A stretch of DNA of 64,000 nucleotides from Austropuccinia psidii (lineage: Eukaryota; Basidiomycota; Pucciniomycetes; Pucciniales; Sphaerophragmiaceae): assembly GCA_023105745.1 (NCBI GenBank), contig JALGQZ010000006.1:66074316-66138315 (forward strand), written 5' to 3'. Both the position numbers and the translations under genes were made by a program. How positions within the stretch are numbered: position 1 is the stretch's first letter; every line of letters begins with the position of its first letter. Under the pieces are notes generated by a model. It was given only the letters and a program-made list of their open reading frames with translations. It was not told where the DNA came from and searched no databases. Positions 12,804-25,400 of the stretch are shown piece by piece.

Positions 12804-14227
12804 TGTCAGCCTGTGACTCAAAACCAGAGCACAAGCATGACAGCCAAAATACTATAAACCAATGGTATAGCCAAGATACCACCAAAAAATGTAGCTGAGC
12901 CAAATCAGCTCAAAAGGTATCAAAAGAAAGAGGAAAATCACCCCTTTCTGAAAATATAAGTCCCATCACCATAGGACAAAGAATAACAACGCTATCCCTG
13001 CTCAAAGTTATTGCTGAGCATAAAATTAATTTTAACCTCTCATCTAAAATCCAGAATAAGAGGCTGAACCCCATCAAATGGGTATTCAAAATGAATCTCT
13101 AAGCCAGGGCTATCCAATGGTACTAGCGCCAGCATTACTTGAGTTATGGCCAAATTCAGGCCAAATAAGGGTGAACGAAACATTCACCTTGCATCTAACG
13201 TTTGCAGTTTTAGCATGAGATACCTAAAGTGGGGTCTTTTTGGAAAGAGAAAAATCAGGGCTATCTGATGGTTTCATCCATTTCCCTATAGCTCAACTAG
13301 AACAAAAGGTATGGGGCAAATAAGCTCAATGCAGCTTTTTGCCTAAACCATGCAAATGTACAAAAATTTTGTACATGGGATAACTTTGCCATATTCAATG
13401 ATACCCATATCAAATGAGGTACCATTGTGTAGAGCACATACAGGGATACACACTGAACACATTTTGAGGGTGATATCTCAAGAATTGACAAAGGCATGGC
13501 TGTTTTAAGGTCAGATTCCCACCTGCTGTCATATACAGCCTTACCATGGGATAATGTCCCATAACCATAAATATGAGGTGTCAAATAGACAAAGAAGCTT
13601 GTTTTTACCTCAATACCTCATATGTCAGTCAATACTGGGGTCCTATACACTTTCTGTACAGCATTCTACGCGTCATACACGTCAGAATCAGGCTGTGAGG
13701 TCCCCAGATGAAAGATTTCACCCTGTATTGGTGAAAACTGCCCAGATGTGGTTTCAAAGCCACATCTGAGCCCAAGACAGGCTATACAGGTATTTGCAAA
13801 CAACAAGCCTGTCTCAGAGAGTGAAAAAATCTTCACTTCCTCTACGTGGAAAGGTCTAGCACCCTTTCCACCCCATTTCAGGATAAAAAGGAGGCTTTTC
13901 ACAGCCAGAATTGCTTTCCTCATCCTGCTCTTGAATTCCTACGTAGTACAACTGTCAAAAACAGTTATACTCTTGGAAAATAATCAGGTATACTCTTAAC
14001 TTAGAAGTATTGTAGTCTTTATTATTTTAATCCAACAGGTAAAGCTGTACCCAGGGCTTTCAACAGCGCTCACCACCACTATTGCAAAATATTAAAGCCA
14101 TTTTATTTCATCTATAAACCCTTATTATCAAGAAAACTCTTTATTTTATCACTTTAATTCTGTGTCACAGTCAAAGTTAAAGTTGTAACTAGCCTAATTA
14201 CTGCTTCTACATAGACTCATCCTGACA
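12804..14227 (+). repeat. 5' LTR of B (about 1.42 kb)
   Basis: It begins TGTCAG and ends CTGACA, a perfect 6-bp terminal inverted repeat, and is followed directly by a primer-binding site. The start has no second LTR copy in the window to confirm it, so the 5' boundary is inferred. ORFs within it (such as those at 13297-13999) are on both strands, overlap each other and do not look coding. Confidence 0.7.
13883..13890 (+). promoter_or_regulatory. putative TATA box in the LTR of B
   Basis: ATAAAAAG follows a C-rich tract about 340 bp before the LTR end, a plausible U3/R core promoter position. Confidence 0.45.
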
Positions 14228-14230
14228 TTT

Positions 14231-14246
14231 TGGGGGCCTGGCCGTG
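14231..14246 (+). other. primer-binding site of B
   Basis: TGGGGGCCTGGCCGTG starts 3 nt after the LTR end. It differs from the site of element C at only two positions. Confidence 0.6.
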
Positions 14247-14808
14247 TTTTTTGACCATTTTGGACCTTATAAGTGAGTTTTCTACTTATTTTCTTTATTT
14301 TCTGACACTTGTTTTATCTTTTTAGGCATAATTATTTCTTAAAAATATATATTTACTATATATTTATCCTTATACTCATATTAAAAAGAGTACTTGTCAC
14401 GTGGCTAATAACCACAAGACCCTTATTTTTGGCATGTTTTGTATATAAAAACACTTCTGGCCATTAATACAGTCTTAATTTTTAGTTAAATTAAGACACC
14501 TCATACTGATAAACTAACAGTTGAGGCATGGTTGGGCAGATTGTTAACTCAATTACCCTCTTACATACCACTTTTTGACAGTTTATACTTGCTAATTACA
14601 AGTTATTCTGTGAGATATTGGTATACAAACAATATACGAAATATCAATAAGCTGTATATCTGACATGAAACTGTTAATTAAATTACACTGTCATTGTACA
14701 AGGGCATATTGTAGTGATATACAAGCCCAGAGGCCATTCTTAGACATGCAAATAGCATTTTAAGAAGTCTTAACTTACATTAAGCCCTCTTTTTCCTGTT
14801 TTATTTCA

Positions 14809-17059
14809 GTGGAAGATAGCTTCATACCATTAGAAAGCCAGCCACAGGCCAACACACCAGTGACACCCTCAGAACCAGAGGGCAGCAAAGGCAAAGGAAA
14901 GAGGCACAGTGAAGGCCTGATAACAGCAAAGAAGTGGACACCCATTGCCACACAGAAGAGTAGAAAACCACAAAATTATTCTTCAATACAAGGTAAACCA
15001 ACCTTGATAACTTGTACAGGGAAAATTACTATAATTAACCCAGTTGTAACCTCTAAAGGTAAATTGCCCAAATCAGCAGACAAAAAATTTGTACAAGGCA
15101 CAGTCAAAGGTAAATACCCTAAGAACATAAAGTTTTTGACTGCTTGCAAACACTAAAATGTCACCTGTACACAGAGATATTGGCTTCCAAAGGAACCAGC
15201 CAGAGGACAGAAAAGGCTTTTCCAGAACCAGAAGACCTGAAAGAGGTTACCTTGGACACAGTAGTGGATGGCAAAACAATGAGGGAGATAATATCAACCC
15301 TGCCATTCACACTCCAATTAAATGGAGACCTCAAACCAGAGGACTGGAAAGACATGGGTCAAGCTCTTCAGCTCCACCAACTCCTCAAGGACCTATTCCA
15401 ATGGAGCATGGACAACAAGAGGTTTAACCTGGCATCTCACTGGGCAGAACTTGGACCAAGTTTCCAAAAGATCTGTCTCAAAGAGATAGACTTCAAAGAC
15501 CTTATGATAATCACCAAAGGTTGGAATCCTACCAGACAGTTCAGACTCCTGGAGGAAAGAAAACAGAGGATAAGGGAGAATCAAGCCACTATCCAAGCTA
15601 TAGAAGAACAGTTAACCCAGACAGGGCTTACTCAGATTCCTTCAGGCTCACAAGGAGCAGGCCAAATCAGCTCTCCAGTGGCTTCACACCATTCAGACAC
15701 CAACAGATCAATGACCAAGAGTCACCACCCTTCACAATTCCAGGATGTTTCCATGAGAAGAAAAGGATACAAGGGGAAAAACAAGGCCTCTTTCAGCCAA
15801 AGGCAGAAAGAATCAGACCCCATGATCCAGAAGTTGTTGGATTTGGTGAAAGAAGTGCACAAGAACCAGAAGTATCTGTAAACCACTCTAGAATCAGTAG
15901 TCCTAGTAATAGAAACATTACCCCCACTCAGACTGAACATAAAATTGTCACATCTGAGAGTAACATCAACAGTGATACACTGTGGTTACAAATGTCCCGA
16001 TATGCTGAGCAATCTGCAAAGCAGTTTGCAGAACTTGAAGCAAGCCATGAGAGGATGAAGAAATTAACAGCCTCCATGGATAGAATAATTAAAAATCTTC
16101 AAGAAGGACATGCTCAATTGAGCAAAGCCACTGAAAAGACCAAAAAAAGACTGAATCTAGTCTTTGAAGAACAACACCACAGCAGAAGGGACAGGGATTG
16201 TCTGGAACAAGACATAAAAGAATTGCTTAATGTCTACCATAGCTTGAAGCCCCAACCACAAGGCCAAGCTATAGAAAATTCATATCAACCAGATGACATA
16301 AAACCAGATGCAATGTTTATGAATAAAGCAAGATCTCCATCACAATACCAGGATGGAGATGGCATGTCTTATTCAGAGAAGGAAGCCTTGAAACAGCTTC
16401 CTGAGGCCTCAAGCTGGCCCAAATTCTCTGGAACAGGAGAATATGATCATATGGAACTCATAGATCATATTGATGGGCTCTTCATTGCTGTACCAAGCAT
16501 ACCAGATTACTGGATTACTGCTGGACTGAATATAGCATTCAAAGGTCATGCTAGTATATGGTACCCAGAAATGAAAGAAATACATGGCAGAAGAAACTGG
16601 CCATGGTGGAAGAGTCAAATCATCTAAAAGTACAGTAATGGTACTTGGATATGGGAAAAGACCATGTCATTTGAAAATGACAAATACTCTGTGGACAAAG
16701 ATCCATATGAGTGGTGCCTTAAACAGTCTAAAAGACTTAAAGCCATTGATCCTCAGATGAACATCCAAGTTAGGAATCACAAACTTCTGACACAACTGCC
16801 AGGAGAACTAGAGCATTCAGTAAAATGCAGATGCAACCAAAATTGCACTCTAGATGAAATTGCTAATAATTTACAAGACATAAGGAAGAGAACTAATATA
16901 GGGAAATTCACCCCATATAAGAGCAGTGGTTTCAGTGAGAAACAACCTTTCAGGGTAGAGGTTAAAGACAAACCCAAAGAAAGAGTGGCAGAAGTGGCAA
17001 AGAAGAAAAATTCTTGTCAAAATTGTGGTTCAACAGACCACTATGCCCACAACTGCTGA
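14809..17059 (+). pseudogene. B Gag (intron-containing, broken)
   Basis: The reading begins E-D-S-F-I-P-L right after a pyrimidine tract ending in TTTCAG. No in-frame ATG is present, so the start is probably in an upstream exon. Exon sequence runs to 15109, an intron spans 15110-15174, and the frame continues to 15881. The Gag reading then moves to another frame, with a coiled-coil-like segment (about 15990-16250) and the capsid-like segment with WPKFSGTGEYDHME (about 16410-16620). A TAA at 16625-16627 breaks it. It ends in a CCHC knuckle, C-x2-C-x4-H-x4-C, at about 17015-17056, followed by TGA. Confidence 0.8.
15110..15174 (+). other. spliceosomal intron in B gag (65 nt)
   Basis: Donor is GTAAAT and acceptor is CACAG. 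Removing 65 nt joins the frame ending ...T-V-K with E-I-L-A-S-K, with a codon split after its first base. Element C has a 64-nt intron with the same phase in its N-terminal Gag region. Confidence 0.75.
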
Positions 17060-19813
17060 AAGGCAAAGAAAAAAGTCTATTCCATTGAGAAAGTCCCAGA
17101 GGAGGAATACCCAACAGAGGATTCTGAATCAGACTATGGGTGAGACCATCAGAGAACTATCTGATGATTACCAAGACCCAAAGGAAGAATTTTTAGTAGA
17201 ATACCAAGAGGAAACCCCACTAGAAATTCAGGACATACAGCTGGAAGCAGGCATGCCACAGGATACTGCCGATAAAAACTTGTGCAAACACACACAAGAT
17301 GCACAAACATTCCTGGTTATACCAACCAAAGGGATGGCATACATACATGGAACAGCCACTAAAATGACTGTCTGTATTGACAATGATCAACATCAATTGA
17401 TCATTGATAGTGGGGCACACTGCTCCATAGTGGCCAGAAATTATCTGGATAACCATTTCCCAAATTGGGAAAAACAGCTCTTGCCCACCAAAGCAAAGAA
17501 CTTTAAAAGTGCCTCAGGGAAGATGACTTCCATTGGTACAATTATCAAAGAGATAATTATATCCCACAGGAAGGGTAATATCAGACTCAATCCAGAGTTT
17601 GTAGTGCTTGATGATGCCCACATCCAAGGGTTCTTACTGGGAACAGACTACCAGAGGATGTATGGCATAGATATTTACAACCGTAAAAATAGGCACATTA
17701 CCATTGGTACCAACAAGGAAAAGAAATTTTCAATTGATATATACCATGTATCTTCTCAAGATCCACTAGCAGAACTTCTGAATGAATTCAGAGAGGGAAC
17801 GTTTAGCACTACCCTCACCAGTAAACAAAAACTAAGTTTACTGAAGATGCTGAGAAAGAACAGACCAGCATTTGCCATTGGTGAAGAACCATTAGGCAAG
17901 ATCAAAGGCCATGATATAGAACTATATCTAGATGTGGAAAGACCTTATCCACCCATGCTTAGGAGACCTCCTTATCCAGAAATCCTGGAAACCAGGAAAG
18001 AAATTGAAAAACACATCAATGATCTCCTGGACATGGATTTTATCAGGAAGATTGGACATAATGAAATAGTGGAAATAACCACTCCTGTCCTAATCACCTA
18101 GCATGATGGCAAGTCTAGACTGTGTGGAGACTTCAGAGCTCTGAACATCTACACTAAAGCAGACAGGTACCCTATACCCAGGATACGTCATTCCTTGGAT
18201 AAACTGGCAAAAGCCAAATACATACCAAAGATGGATTGTATGAAAGGCTTCCACAAAAATGGAGTTAAACCAAACTCCATGAAATTACTCAGAATAATAT
18301 GCCATATGGGCATATATGAGTACACCAGGATGCCATTTGACATCAAAAATGCACCAGCCCACTTCCAAAGGATGATGGACACAATATTTCAAGAAGAAAT
18401 ATTAAAGGGCTGGATGGTGGTATATATTGATGATATCATTATATACTCAGAGACATGGGAAGACCATGTACAATACATAGACAGAGTGCTAAGTAAATGT
18501 ACACCCATGAATCTGAAGATTTCACTAAAAAAGTGTAATTTTGGCCAACAAGAGCTACTAGCTCTAGGACATAAAGTCTCAGGTCTTAGTCTGGCAATTG
18601 GCCAGAAAAAAGTAGCAGCAGTGATGCAAAAACCAGTACCAAAAAGCATCAAAGAGATGCAATATTTCCTTGGGTTTTCTAGCTACTATAGAAAACACAT
18701 CAAGAATTTTGCCTACATAACTAGTAGTTTATACAAGTTGTGTTCAAAAGATGTAGTTTTTGAAATTACCAAGGAAAGAAGGGATGCATATGAGAGGATC
18801 AAAAATGAACTCACAAATGCACCTTTACTCATACTGCCTGACTTTGAACTACCATTCAAGTTATATTTAGATACAGCATGTAGCCAAGGCTTAGGAGCAG
18901 CCCTTTACCAAAGACAAATAATGAATGGTGAACCAAGAGAGGGAGTAATATGTTACATCTTTAGGCAACTGAAAGATTCAGAAGCCAAGTATGGGGCCAC
19001 CCAGACTGAATGTCTATGTCTAGTCTGGGCTCTAGAAAAACTCCATTATTATCTGGAGGGTGCAGTCTTTGAAGTCTACACAGACTGCAAAGCCTTGAAG
19101 TCTTTACTGAACATGAATACTAAAAATAGACACATGCTGAGATGGCAAATAGCCATCCAGGAGTATAGAGGGAACATGACCATCATATACAAAAAAGGTA
19201 AAATTCATACCAATGCAGATCGCCACTGGATAATGTCAAGAGAAATCCAGCTTATGACCCTGAAGTTGCAGCCAAGATCCCTATCCATTTCATAGAAATA
19301 GATAGGAGAAAGAACTTCAGATTTTCTGAATGGGCACCAGAAGGTGGTACCCTTGCCAGTAGAAACACTGATTCAGAGGGAACAGAAACTCCCATATTGG
19401 GAATAAGTTCCTCAGAACTGCACAATACAATTTGTAGTGCAGTACTAAAGTCATACGCCAAACACAAACAGTGTGGCATATTACTACAACTCCTTCAACA
19501 AACGTATAGGAGTCCAGAACTGGAATCCCAGCTGGAAGAACCCTGGTTGAGGCCCTATAAGGACAACAAGTTCTTCCTTATAGATGGCCTGCTCTACCAC
19601 AGAGAAAAACACACAAGTGCACTCACAGTGGTAGACAGGGACCACATCTCTCTGATCCTGCAGGAATGCCATGACTGCCCCTATATGGGACACATGAGTG
19701 AGGATAGGACCAAGGAGAGGGTAGAAAGCACAGCTTGGTGGCCCAAGTGGGAACAAGAGTTGAGTGAATACATCAACACTCACCAGGGAGAATCTTGTGT
19801 CAATTGTTGGTGA
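17025..19813 (+). pseudogene. B Pol: protease, RT, RNase H, partial integrase
   Basis: The protease has D-S-G at about residue 128 of the 17025 ORF (L-I-I-D-S-G-A-H) and a G-F-L-L-G-T-D-Y motif. An in-frame TAG at 18099-18101 replaces a Trp codon before the RT palm. The RT ORF (18195-19295) has YIDDIIIYS at about residue 77, then RNase H with Y-T-D-C-K-A. Near 19219 a small deletion removes the GLSRW motif at the RNase H end and shifts the frame. The linker and integrase N-terminus continue at 19397-19813 with HDCPYMGH. The CxxC half of the zinc finger is replaced by unrelated sequence. Confidence 0.88.
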
Positions 19814-20048
19814 TTGACTTCATGTTGCACCACAGTCAGTATAGAATCTTGCTTCAGTCGGGTTAGTGTCACTTTATAGTCACTGGATTTAGTGGGTCAC
19901 GTCACGTCAGCGTCAAGACAAAATCAATCATCACATGTGTCACATGAGAATGTCACTCAAAGCCCAAACCCATTTCAACACTATTTGCAACGTTTGGGTA
20001 ATCTCACCTCATTGGCTTCCGCCTCCCTGATGCTTAGCATGCTTACGC
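19791..20048. other. short unassigned segment between B and D
   Basis: About 260 bp unlike B or D, with a cluster of GTCAC and CGTCA words near 19860-19920. It ends in CTTACGC at the D insertion point. Its continuation is at 40972. Confidence 0.5.
20045..20048. repeat. target-site duplication of D, left
   Basis: ACGC immediately before the 5' LTR is repeated at 40972-40975 immediately after the 3' LTR. Confidence 0.75.
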
Positions 20049-20606
20049 TGTGGTATTCCATACCAGTTCTTCCAAGGTTCAAATCCACAATTTCAAAGCT
20101 AAAACTTTGATCAATAATAATAATAATATATATATATATAAAGAAAATAAAGAAAAAAAGTGAAAGATAAAAGTAAAGAAAAATTGGCAAGAAAAAGGAG
20201 GATAGTTATATTAAAATAACAAAAATAAGTATTCCACTGGAATCTACATCAAATTTTACCTATAGTCACATATTGCCTCAACCCCATAATGTCAATAATT
20301 TTCTAGATATCATGGATTAAAGAAGAGAAATGATACTATACACTCTATACTAGGTACAAGAATATGCTTAAAGATAATGCAGCTTGTCTAAATATTCAAT
20401 ATGAATAAACATGTGTAATATTACATAAGTGATACCATTACTCTTACAACATCATGTGTTACATGTCTTGACATAAAAAAAACACTTACATATAAGTTAA
20501 CATAGTGTTACATTACTCAATCCCCACTTAAACTCCCATAACCAAACAGTACAGGTATTATTTACAAATTAAATTTTACATAAAGAAATACTCAACTGAA
20601 TACATA

Positions 20607-21274
20607 TCAAGGCTGTGAGGAAGAAAAATAACGTTAGTAGAGATAAGAATACAGTTATTTAAAATGGTGCAATCAACCAAACATATGGTGCAATATCTGT
20701 ATCAAATGACACCATTCCAAATTTAATCACCAGCATAAATGTCTCAAGGCTGTGAAGAAGAAAAATAAGGTTAGTAGATATAAGAATACAGTTTTTAAAA
20801 TGGTGCAATCAACCAAACATATGGTGCAATATCTGTATCAAATGACACCATTCCAAATTTAACCACCAGCATAAATGTCTCAAGGCTGTGAAGAAGAAAA
20901 ATAAGGTTAGTAGAGATAAGAATACAGTTTTTAAAATGGTGCAATCAACCAAACATATGGTGCAATATCTGTATCAAATGACACCATTCCAAATTTAACC
21001 ACCAGCAAAAATGTCTCAAGGCTGTGCATAATAAGAATAAAGTTTAGTTAAAATATAAGTATAATTCAAAAAGTATGGTGCAATCAACCAAACATATGGT
21101 GCAATATCCTGAACAAATGACACCATTCCAAATTTAACCACTAGCAAAAATGTCTCAAGGCTGTGCACTGACAATAATAAGGTTCAGAATGGTGCAATCA
21201 ACCAAACATATGGTGCAATATCTTGATCAAATGACACCATTTTTAATTTACCCACCAGCAAAAATGTCTCAAGG
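20607..21274 (+). repeat. five tandem copies of a ~136-bp repeat in U3 of D
   Basis: Copies start with TCAAGGCTGTG at 20607, 20744, 20880, 21016 and 21155 (units of 137, 136, 136, 139 and 114 bp). Each contains ATGGTGCAAT twice and GACACCATT once. The array ends about 55 bp upstream of the TATA box. The same array is in the 3' LTR at 39307-39974. Confidence 0.9.
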
Positions 21275-21329
21275 TGGAATTTTTTCTAAGTCCCTTGTTT
21301 TTGGAAGGCTCTATGGAGGGCCCAAAAGG

Positions 21330-21338
21330 TATAAATAA
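21330..21338 (+). promoter_or_regulatory. TATA box of the D LTR
   Basis: TATAAATAA lies downstream of the tandem repeats and upstream of a pyrimidine-rich stretch. The identical box in the 3' LTR is at 40030-40038. Confidence 0.65.
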
Positions 21339-22274
21339 AGGGCCTCTCTCCCTGTTTTTCCCCCCATGCTTCTGATTCAGACAATAATCTTGAGGATCAA
21401 TCCATCCCTTCTCTAGTAGGATAATCTAGTATTTATATTGAAAAAGATCAGTAGCAAGGCTCAGTATCTTATAGTATTATTTATGATTAATTAATGAAAG
21501 ATATTTATAATATTAATGAAAGAGTTTAATATTATTTAATAGTCTTACCATTATAGTAGTAGTGTTGAAGTAGTGTTTGAAGATATTATCATTAGTGATC
21601 TTATCTAATTTATCAATAACGCTTATTTATAGAAGGGATATCATCTGACCCTTATACCTTATATCATAAGCCTTTTAGGTATATTGGATTATATTTATCT
21701 TTATCCTAATAGTATTATATTACTATTATATAATTTATATCTTACCCTCATATTTAACAAAACCACCCTTAAAGAATTATCTTACCTTTAAAATTATTAT
21801 AGCTATATTGATAGTATTATTAAATCACCTTTAAAAGTATTATCTAGCTAGCAAGATTATTATTAATATTATTAGTGATCTTAAAAAATACTCTTTAAAT
21901 ATCTCAGGTATTGAAAGAAGGAATACTAGAAGAATTAATTCAAAAGAGTTGTAATCAATAACAAGAAAGTTAAGCAAAACCTAAATTATTAAAAAAAATA
22001 TTAATTATTACCATTATTATCATAGTGATCTTTTATTGACAGACTGATAGAGACTGCTGAAGAAAATTCTCTAATTGAAAAGCCACAAAACTAAATAATT
22101 GATTTGTGATCTCATCAAAAAGGGTATCTTTTTCAGTATAATTAGAGGGGCAGCTAATACACCTTAGCACCCATGGTTATTGGCTAGTTCTGAAATTCAA
22201 AACAGACTCACCAATAATTTCCCCCTCAAGGTACTGCCTATTATTTATCCCACAACAAAAGGAGTTCCCACATC

Positions 22275-22291
22275 TGGTGTCCCAACAGTGG
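22275..22291 (+). other. primer-binding site of D
   Basis: TGGTGTCCCAACAGTGG starts 2 nt after the LTR end, unlike the TGGGGGCC sites of the other elements here. The matching tRNA was not identified. Confidence 0.6.
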
Positions 22292-22420
22292 CTTTCAAAT
22301 CTCAAGTATCATTAATGAGATCACATTATAAATCTTAAAAATCATAAAAAAAAAATCAAAAATAATCAATCAAAAAAAAAAATAATTAAAAATTAAATCA
22401 TTGTTTAGATCACAACTATA

Positions 22421-25400
22421 ATGGAGGAATCATCATCCTCAAAGAAGGCTCTAACCTTGGAGGAGGAATTGGAAAAAGAGCAGTCCAGAATTGAGGAATT
22501 AGGTCAGGAAGAAAGTGAAGAAGAGGATTTTTCTTATTTAGAAAATGATGAAGAATTTCAGAAGAAAAGGTTAGAATTACAGAAGGCTATGGAAAGAGCT
22601 GCAAGAAGACATGGAAAGAAGACAAAATCAAGTCAATTCTCACCTGAAACTACTGGAGATGCAACTATTGAAAGAATGCTCAGACCCCAGCAACCATCAC
22701 CATCACCAACCCCAAAGACATTTGCAACATCCACACCAGGAACATTGCCAAGAGCTGCAAGATTTGCAAAAAGGGTACATATTACAACACCAACTCAGCA
22801 ACCTGAAAGAGTTACAATACCTACAAGAAAGATTGTTAAAATAAAGGCAAAAGATTATAACCTCAACTTTGATGGAAGTGATGTTGAGGATTTTATCAAG
22901 AGAGCTGAAAGGATAGCATCAATTGAAGGAGCCAATGAAAGGGATTTGGCCATGCAAATAGCATTCTGGAGTGAAGATAAGGATATCAGATATGAAATTG
23001 AAGGAATGCCAGGATATGAAATGGAGGATTGGGATCAATTGAAAAAGGAAATGATCAATAAATGGGGAAAGGTGGAACCAGAAAGAAGACACAGGAAAGA
23101 TTCATTAACAAGACTATTTAATCAAACTCAGCAGGAGGGAGGAGTCAAAAGTTTGTCCCAATACAGAAAGTTCATTGGGGAATATGACATAATTTCAAAA
23201 TATCTGCTGAAGTATGGGTATATCAAAAAGGAAAATGATTATCATGAAGATGTCTTTGATTCCTTATCACCAGAAATTAGAAGTAGTGTTACTAAAGAAA
23301 TGATCAAAGACAGGACCATGGTTCAAGCAAGAGATGGAGGATATATCTTACCTGAGATGGATATCCTCAGAAATTATATTGAGGCAGAATTGGAGGCAGC
23401 AGTAGTTATTAAAGGGAAATCACAATTATCAAATTTAGATGAAATCAAAAACAAAAAGAAAACCAGATTTGAAGATGAAAGCTGGGAGGAGGTTATCAAG
23501 CAAATGAAAGATATTACAAAGAAAATAAAGAATCCACCAGCTCAAGAGGCTCATGTTAATGAAGCACCAAAAGAAGTCAACCCAATGAAGGATGTGTTGG
23601 ACCAGCTGAAAGAACTATCAGAGGCTGTTAATCCACCAAAGAAGGTCTGGAAGGATAAACCAAATACACAAGGATCAGGCTTAGCACCAAATGCACAACC
23701 ATTTAGACCAAGAAATACTCAGGCACCTTTACCTTCAAATTATCAACCTTATGTTCCAGCACAACTATATCCAAGACCACCCTTAAAGTGCTATTACTGT
23801 TTTGAAAATGGTCATTCATTGACAAGATGCAGCTACCTGGCAGAAGATATGGAAAAAAGAATTGTTAGTAGGCAAGGATTAAATTTCCTTTACCCTAATT
23901 TCCAAAGAGTACCTTCAGAAGGAACCAAATCTCCAAAGGACTTAGTCAGGGAATTTGATAAGGAACAAAAAGAAATTTCAAATAGGATAATTGAAAAGGA
24001 AAAGCCTCTATCAAGACCAGAAGATCAAAAGATAGTTGAGCTGAAAAAGGAAGAAAAAGAAGTTTCAATTGCTCAAGTAGAAGACTGGGGTAATTGGGAA
24101 CCACCAACAGTATCTTCACCCACTGAGATGTTGGAAACACATGCAACTCTCAGACAGACAAAGCAAAGATTGGCTAAGCAAGAAAGCCAAAATAGAGAAG
24201 ATTCTCAAAGTAAAAAACCTATACTACCAGGAACCTATCATGAGGATGAGGCTGAAGAAGAGATGAAGATTATTGTTCCAACCAAATATAAAGATAAACA
24301 TACAAAAAGAGATGAAAGATTTGAAGGAACTGAAAGTAAAGAAAAAGAGAATTTTGAGGAGGAAAGTGACAAGTTAAATAAAAGGATGGTTCACCACAAA
24401 ACTGAAAAGAAAGAATCAAAACCAAAATTAGCAATTGAAAATGTGATAAAGAAAATATTGGAACAGAAAATTGACTTAACCTTGAAAGAAATATTATCAG
24501 TTTCACCAACCTTCATTCACAGGCTTCAAGGGATCTCTCTTGAAGAAAAGGAAGCTATCAAATCAGTTAACACTTTGGACATTAAAGAAGGTGTTATTTC
24601 TATAAAAATTAAAGACTTTGAAAAACCAAGACTTCATTATGCCTGTCCACTTGGGTTTATGCAAGTATTTGTTGGAAAAGAAGAATATCCAGTAATGGCA
24701 CTGGTAGATACAGGATCAGAGCTCAACATAATTACTGAAGATGCAGCAATAAAAGCCTCTCTTCCAAACAGAAAGCTCAACATGAATTTAAGAGGAATTG
24801 GAGGACATACAACATCATTAATTGGATTAGCTGAATTTACACAAGTACTTTTGCCTTCTGGAGAAGAAAAAGAAATTCATTTCTTCATTGCCAAGGGAGC
24901 AGTACATACAGTCCTTGGAAGGCCCTTCTTGGCAGACAACAACATTAGATTGGACTTTTCACAGAAACAAGGTGAAATATTTAGCTATCAAGAAGCAGAT
25001 GGTAGAAGATTATGTATGCCAATATGCAAACCCCATATGTTAGGATGGCAAACAGGACCACCAAGAGGAATGGAGCTTTGTTCAATGGGAAAAATAAAGG
25101 ATTGGTTTAGCAAAGTAAAATTAAAAGAAGCTGAAGATAAATCTAAATCAAAAATAAAAAGTATTTTCAAATCAACTAAAAACAAAGATTTTCAAAAGAT
25201 AAAGTCTATGGAATGTAATTTAGATGAAAGATTATCCATAATAGATAGGGGAATAGAGAATGAACCTCAGGAGGAAGTGGAAGGAGACCAACAGGTAGAA
25301 ACACAAGAGCCAGAACAGGGACCATCAACAGAAGCACTATCAAACCAAATAAAATCAGAAGAACCAAAGTCATTAGCCTGGTACTTAGACAAGGCAATAA

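Larger units (their letters stand above)
12804..19790 (+). mobile_element. Gypsy retrotransposon B, 3'-truncated
   Basis: Order is LTR, primer-binding site, gag (with an intron), protease, RT, RNase H, then the start of integrase. It ends inside the integrase zinc-binding region near 19785-19790. No PPT or 3' LTR follows: the next bases are unrelated and then element D begins at 20049. Gag and Pol are close to families I associate with Austropuccinia psidii. Several stops and frameshifts make it inactive. Confidence 0.9.
20049..22272 (+). repeat. 5' LTR of D
   Basis: It runs from TGTGGTATTCC to GAGTTCCCACA. It contains a five-copy tandem repeat (20607-21274), a TATAAATAA box at 21330 and a long AT-rich downstream part. 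Offsets to the 3' LTR are a constant 18700 bp until a 1-nt indel near 22110. Confidence 0.97.

Noticed and set aside
13297..13999. ORFs of 71-95 codons on both strands
   Set aside because: They lie inside the LTR of B, overlap each other and show no domain.
14809..14811. GTG as start codon of B gag
   Set aside because: It directly follows a splice-acceptor-like TTTCAG, so an upstream exon is more likely.
19813..20048. 3' LTR of element B
   Set aside because: No similarity to the B 5' LTR and no PPT before it; B is truncated.
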